Positions 6,259 through 9,404 of a DNA stretch of 9,404 nucleotides are shown here, piece by piece; position 1 is the first letter of the stretch, and each line of letters begins with the position of its first letter. Below the pieces are notes generated by a model. It was not told the origin of the DNA. It ran no database searches and saw nothing but the letters and a program-made list of their open reading frames with translations. Origin of the DNA: Flavobacteriales bacterium (GTDB taxonomy: Bacteria; Bacteroidota; Bacteroidia; NS11-12g; UBA9320); NCBI GenBank assembly GCA_020635355.1, contig JACJZW010000020.1, positions 1-9,404 of the forward strand, in the 5' to 3' direction. The translations under genes and the position numbers were made by a program.

Positions 6259-6993
6259 ATGATACGTCTTATTCAGGAAATGATAGATGACCTGCTGTGG
6301 CCGGCAGTTTTTATCCTGTTCTTTTGGTTGACCTTTTTTGCCAATGAAGCCTACGGCTGGGATTTGCAGCAATTTGGTATTGCACCTCGTTCCATGGTAG
6401 GATTGCGAGGCATTCTCTTTAGTCCGTTCCTACATGGGAATTTTGGACATCTATTTTCCAACACAATTCCATTTCTAGTTTCCGGAACCTTCGTTTTTCA
6501 CTTCTTCAAACTGACATCATGGCGCATTTTAGGTTTGATTTGGTTGATATCCGGATTCGGGACCTGGCTGGTGGGTGATTTTTACAGCATTCACATTGGC
6601 GCAAGCGGATTGGTGTACGGTTTGGTTGCCTTCCTGCTTACCAGCGGCATCATTCGCAAGAACCGCAATTTGGCTGCCGTGGCGTTGATACTCATTTTCC
6701 TTTACGGTAGTATGGTTTGGGGTTTGTTCCCGCAGATCCGATGGACGGGTGAAAACATCTCCTGGGAGGGCCATTTATTTGGTGCGTTGGGAGGAGCTGT
6801 TCTGGCCTGGTTCTACCGACACGATGGTCCGGAAGATGAGCCGGAAGTGGACGAGAATGACCTGGAAGAAATGCCTGAATGGTGGATTCGAATGCAGGAA
6901 GAAGAACGGATTCAACGTGAACTCGAAGAACTTCAAAAGCAGCAGCAGACTCCCAGGATTGTCTTTCGGTATAAAAAACGCGACGAAGAGTAA
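6259..6993 (+). CDS. Rhomboid family intramembrane serine protease
   Basis: The 244-residue protein is an integral-membrane protease of the rhomboid family, with about six membrane segments between residues 12 and 187. Catalytic features are present: the oxyanion His64-x3-Asn68 within HGNFGHLFSN, the nucleophile Ser116 in GASG (114-117), and the base His172 in WEGHLFGALGGA. After the last membrane segment comes a charged cytoplasmic tail (about 188-244): an acidic stretch (EDEPEVDENDLEE), a Trp pair, and a Glu/Gln-rich helix likely to form a coiled coil, ending in a basic stretch. The tail is not needed for the fold and may bind a partner. Substrates are unknown. It lies 2 bases after the DUF6438 lipoprotein gene. 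Confidence 0.94.
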   Translation: MIRLIQEMIDDLLWPAVFILFFWLTFFANEAYGWDLQQFGIAPRSMVGLRGILFSPFLHGNFGHLFSNTIPFLVSGTFVFHFFKLTSWRILGLIWLISGFGTWLVGDFYSIHIGASGLVYGLVAFLLTSGIIRKNRNLAAVALILIFLYGSMVWGLFPQIRWTGENISWEGHLFGALGGAVLAWFYRHDGPEDEPEVDENDLEEMPEWWIRMQEEERIQRELEELQKQQQTPRIVFRYKKRDEE

Positions 6994-7044
6994 TTTTATT
7001 CGTCATTCTGTTCCACGACCGTTTTGATCCTTCGATCATTGGTC

Positions 7045-8037
7045 ATGATTTTAACCAAACTCGCTCAAGCCACTTGCCCTAATCGACAAAAATCGGTTGC
7101 TCTAATTCTGGCAGTTACGCTCAATTTCCTTTGTTCATCCTGGGGTTTTCAGGCGCATCGTGAGATCAATCAGATTGCTGTTTACGGTTTGCCACCGGAA
7201 TTGTTTGGCTTTTACCGTGATCATCTGGACTATCTAGCAGAGCATGCTGTTTCGGCTGATATGCGTCGTTACATCGACACAGCGGAAGGTGCCCGGCACT
7301 ATTTGGATGTGGATTTTTACGAAGGTTCCTTTCCACTGGATACGGTTCGATGTTCATGGGACTCCATTCAGGCTCGCTACGGGAGTGACGTGGTGCAAAA
7401 ACACGGAGTCCTGCCGTGGAACCTGATCCGTAATTACCAATTATTGAAATGGGCATTCAGGCAACACGATGCCGATGCCGTGCTCCGGTTGAGCGCAGAT
7501 ATCGGTCATTATGTGGGTGATTTACACGTCCCGCTTCACACCACGGCCAACTACAACGGTCAGCTTACCAACCAGCACGGAATCCACGGATTATGGGAAA
7601 CCCGGTTGGTGGAACTCCAGGCATTTGGTTACGATCTTTTGGTGGATACCGCATCGTTCATTCCAAATGTTCCGGAATTCATCTGGCACCGACTCGAAGA
7701 AAGTGCCCGGATGGTGGATAGCGTTTTGCGGCTGGAGCAGCGTATAACGGACGAAGTGGGAGAGGAGAACAAGTTTCAGTTCGATACACGGAAATCTGCG
7801 GTGAGTAGGCAATATAGTCGGTTGTTTTGCGAGCACTACCATCGGGCCCTGAATCACATGGTGGAACGCAGAATGCGATCGGCCATTCATGCCGTGCGAT
7901 GTTTGTGGATGTCGGCTTGGGTAGAGGCTGGTCAGCCCGATATGCGTCAGTTTGAATTCCACTCTGCTGCACCGGTCCGATTCTCCGTGGATAGCTTATT
8001 TCGGTTCAGTCGCATGTTGGGCCGACCAGAACACTGA
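7045..8037 (+). CDS. Secreted zinc-dependent phospholipase C / S1-P1 nuclease superfamily protein
   Basis: The protein (330 residues from ATG 7045; an in-frame TTG at 7024 would add 7) has a signal peptide whose likely cut, after LCSS (residue 32), leaves Trp33 as the mature N-terminus. In this superfamily Trp1 supplies a zinc ligand through its free amino group. The other expected ligands are visible: His38, Asp72, His85, then His155-x3-Asp159-x5-His165, and His181-x3-Glu185. The final Glu matches B. cereus phospholipase C (His142/Glu146) rather than P1 nuclease (His149/Asp153), while the Trp-x4-His spacing matches P1. It should bind three zinc ions in the periplasm or outside the cell and hydrolyse a phosphodiester; phospholipid versus nucleic acid substrate is open. 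The C-terminal part (about 200-330) is mainly helical. It follows the rhomboid gene by 51 bases and is probably the last gene of the ftsK unit. Confidence 0.85.
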   Translation: MILTKLAQATCPNRQKSVALILAVTLNFLCSSWGFQAHREINQIAVYGLPPELFGFYRDHLDYLAEHAVSADMRRYIDTAEGARHYLDVDFYEGSFPLDTVRCSWDSIQARYGSDVVQKHGVLPWNLIRNYQLLKWAFRQHDADAVLRLSADIGHYVGDLHVPLHTTANYNGQLTNQHGIHGLWETRLVELQAFGYDLLVDTASFIPNVPEFIWHRLEESARMVDSVLRLEQRITDEVGEENKFQFDTRKSAVSRQYSRLFCEHYHRALNHMVERRMRSAIHAVRCLWMSAWVEAGQPDMRQFEFHSAAPVRFSVDSLFRFSRMLGRPEH

Positions 8038-8055
8038 TTCCGGGTTAATAAAAGG

Positions 8056-8085
8056 TTAACTAAAGCCAGATTTTCAACATCTTTG
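8056..8085 (+). promoter_or_regulatory. Promoter of the cysteine-rich gene
   Basis: CATCTTTG (8078-8085) matches the TAnnTTTG -7 box except for the first base. TTAAC at 8056-8060 lies 17 bases upstream, at the position of the -33 element. The hexamer GGTTAA also occurs twice, at 8043-8048 and 8054-8059. Transcription would begin near 8092, about 13 bases before the ATG at 8105. Confidence 0.6.
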
Positions 8086-8104
8086 CGATCGGTAAGAATT
8101 GGGG

Positions 8105-8764
8105 ATGGAAGAGAACGAACACGAACAGGAGAATCAGGACACACGTGGCGGACGAGAGATTTCATTGGATGAATTTTTTGAGCTGCTCACCGAGTACACC
8201 GATGTCCCACCACCGTTTTATGAAACTGAGTCAGGAGAACCGTATCAGACGTGTTCCAAATGTGGATGTTCCCTGGACGGAGAAGTAGAGTACTTTGTAG
8301 AGAAGCACTTTGCCGGTAATAGGGCTGGGGAGGTGCCTGACAAACCCTATTTCGAATATGCCTTGTGCAAATCATGTATTTTGGGGTTAGGTATTGAAAT
8401 TTCGGAGGAATCCAGAACAAAAATTCGATTGCTGATTGAGGAAGTCGTGAACACCGATCTGTTTGAGAAAACTTTTTCGATGTTCCCCGGACAAGAAGAC
8501 GTGGATACACAAACCACCACCTGCTTTTTGACCTGTGAACCAATTGATGTCTCGAGAGAGTATACCCTTTACGGGCATTTTAAAGGGGATAAAATGGTGC
8601 TGAGTTCAGAGAGTCCAAGGGTGATTGGCGCGAAGGGTTTGGAGATGTTTCAACAGGTTTTATCCAAGAGCACCAAGGATGAGATGAACAAGATTTTTGA
8701 CATTATCGACTTTCCTCCCGAGCTGATGGAAGAGCTCAAATTTGGCGGACCATTACTGGTTTAA
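8105..8764 (+). CDS. Cysteine-rich protein of unknown function, probable zinc-binding domain
   Basis: I do not recognise this 219-residue acidic protein. An in-frame TTG at 8099 would add 2 residues; the ATG at 8105 is preferred because it fits the promoter spacing. There is no signal peptide or membrane segment, so it should be cytoplasmic. After a charged disordered N-terminus (1-18) and a short helix (20-31) come two CxxC pairs, Cys50/Cys53 (plus Cys55) and Cys88/Cys91, a spacing that suggests one treble-clef or zinc-ribbon site. A second pair Cys140/Cys144 follows. The C-terminal half alternates strands (EYTLYGHFKGDKMVLSSES) and helices, ending in an amphipathic segment FPPELMEELKFG. It has its own promoter and is followed by tRNA-Ala, so it looks like a single-gene unit. 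It could be a regulatory or chaperone-like zinc protein, but nothing in the sequence decides this. Confidence 0.85.
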   Translation: MEENEHEQENQDTRGGREISLDEFFELLTEYTDVPPPFYETESGEPYQTCSKCGCSLDGEVEYFVEKHFAGNRAGEVPDKPYFEYALCKSCILGLGIEISEESRTKIRLLIEEVVNTDLFEKTFSMFPGQEDVDTQTTTCFLTCEPIDVSREYTLYGHFKGDKMVLSSESPRVIGAKGLEMFQQVLSKSTKDEMNKIFDIIDFPPELMEELKFGGPLLV

Positions 8765-8769
8765 ATCGG

Positions 8770-8800
8770 TTGTTCAAATCAAAAAAAAGATTCAACTTTG
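8770..8800 (+). promoter_or_regulatory. Promoter of tRNA-Ala
   Basis: CAACTTTG (8793-8800) fits the TAnnTTTG -7 box apart from its first base. TTG at 8770-8772 lies 20 bases upstream, as expected for the -33 element. Between them is an A-rich stretch with eight or more As. Transcription would start a few bases before the tRNA at 8811. Confidence 0.6.
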
Positions 8801-8810
8801 CGCCCAGCAT

Positions 8811-8884
<74 letters not shown>

Positions 8885-8893
8885 CACGATAAA

Positions 8894-8916
8894 CCACGCC
8901 CAGGCGTGGTTTTTTT
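8894..8916 (+). terminator. Intrinsic terminator of tRNA-Ala
   Basis: CCACGC (8894-8899) pairs with GCGTGG (8904-8909) across the 4-base loop CCAG, followed by seven Ts (8910-8916). The stem can extend by three A-T pairs through the preceding AAA. It begins 10 bases after the tRNA, so the tRNA is a single-gene transcript. Confidence 0.9.
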
Positions 8917-8917
8917 A

Positions 8918-9254
8918 TGCCTGAAGATTTGTTGCAGTTATCTTCCAAATAATTTGAGGTTGTAATTTTGATTCCCGGAGAGTTGCGCCTGTCGCGGATC
9001 TTACAACATTAGTGAGCGAGCGAACCTATGGGTCTTGGAGACGAAATCGTTTAAACCATATCTAGCTTTTCCCTTAAAATAAATATTCGACTTGGTCATT
9101 AAAAATATTGAACTGTTTCAGACCAAGCTATTTGGACAACATCGAAAGGATTTCTTTGTTAACGTGAGCAGTGTTCATATCCTTCCGTAGTATATTTCCG
9201 TGGAAACTTTGGCATTTCAGGGGAAAGTATGGTGCCAAATATTGCTTTCGATAT
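8918..9254. other. Intergenic stretch without a convincing gene
   Basis: About 340 AT-rich bases between the tRNA terminator and the stop codon of a minus-strand gene. No open frame here has protein-like composition. It holds several inverted repeats: CTTGGTC 9091-9097 with GACCAAG 9121-9127; TTTGGCA 9208-9214 with TGCCAAA 9233-9239; and ATCGAAAGGA 9141-9150 with TCCTTTCGAT 9264-9273, the latter just inside the partial gene. CTTTCGAT is also directly repeated at 9245-9252 and 9266-9273. The 9208-9239 stem-loop lies just after the minus-strand gene and could be part of its 3' end, but no T-run follows. Confidence 0.6.
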
Positions 9255-9404
9255 TTATTTAATTCCTTTCGATGCATTAATTGAATCTACCTGGTTCGCA
9301 TAATACCGCGCGATATCTTCATTGCCCGAACGTATCTCAATTTCAGATAGGAGTGCAAATACATCTGGATCATTGGGAGATTCCTTTTTGATGTTTAAAG
9401 CTAT
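9255..9404 (-). CDS. C-terminal end of a TPR-like protein (partial)
   Basis: An open minus-strand frame enters from the right edge of the window and runs 49 codons to a TAA at 9255-9257. The end reads NDPDVFALLSEIEIRSG followed by NEDIARYYANQVDSI, which fits one tetratricopeptide-type helix pair: a helix with small and large hydrophobics at the usual places, a Gly-Asn turn, then a helix with Ala-x2-Tyr-Tyr-Ala. The start lies outside the window, so neither length nor function can be given. The frame shows ordinary coding composition, in contrast to the adjacent intergenic stretch. Confidence 0.6.
   Translation of the reverse strand: MALNIKKESPNDPDVFALLSEIEIRSGNEDIARYYANQVDSINASKGIK

Noticed and set aside
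6551..6563. Another GGATTCGGGA copy related to the heptamer arrays
   Set aside because: It is a single imperfect match inside the rhomboid coding sequence with no second unit; most likely chance.
7024..7044. TTG start for the phospholipase-like protein
   Set aside because: The ATG at 7045 is a better codon and gives a normal signal peptide; the added residues do not improve it.

Overview
The window looks like a chromosomal segment of a Bacteroidota bacterium, most likely a marine-type Flavobacteriales relative, of roughly even GC content. The reasons are: promoter -7 boxes of the TAnnTTTG kind with no strong Shine-Dalgarno sequences; protein families typical of the phylum (S23-type four-helix bundle protein, STAS-like/RNase Z pair, FtsK followed by LolA, DUF6438 lipoprotein, bacterial zinc-dependent phospholipase C-like protein); and a tRNA without an encoded CCA. 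The genus cannot be fixed from sequence reading alone.

Left end (1-525): a gene for an S23/IVP-type four-helix bundle protein sits between two short arrays of a GGGATTC-like heptamer. The arrays point toward each other, so they form terminal inverted repeats. The right array ends exactly at the stop codon of the next gene. This repeat-bounded, single-gene unit is the most unusual structure in the window and may be a small mobile or domesticated cassette.

Centre-left (523-2615): an SDR oxidoreductase of the YdfG type on the minus strand diverges from a two-gene plus-strand unit, a STAS-like protein and ribonuclease Z, which overlap by 4 bases through a TTG start.

Centre (2691-8037): a probable five-gene envelope and division operon, all on the plus strand: ftsK (chromosome translocase), a LolA-type lipoprotein carrier, a DUF6438 lipoprotein, a rhomboid protease with an acidic tail, and a secreted metalloenzyme of the phospholipase C / S1-P1 nuclease superfamily. 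Gaps within the unit are 10, 7, 2 and 51 bases. A perfect -7 box lies just before ftsK.

Right part (8038-9404): a cysteine-rich protein of unknown function with its own promoter; tRNA-Ala(GGC) with its own promoter and a clear intrinsic terminator; a stretch of about 340 bases with several inverted repeats and no convincing gene; and the C-terminal end of a TPR-like protein on the minus strand that runs off the window.
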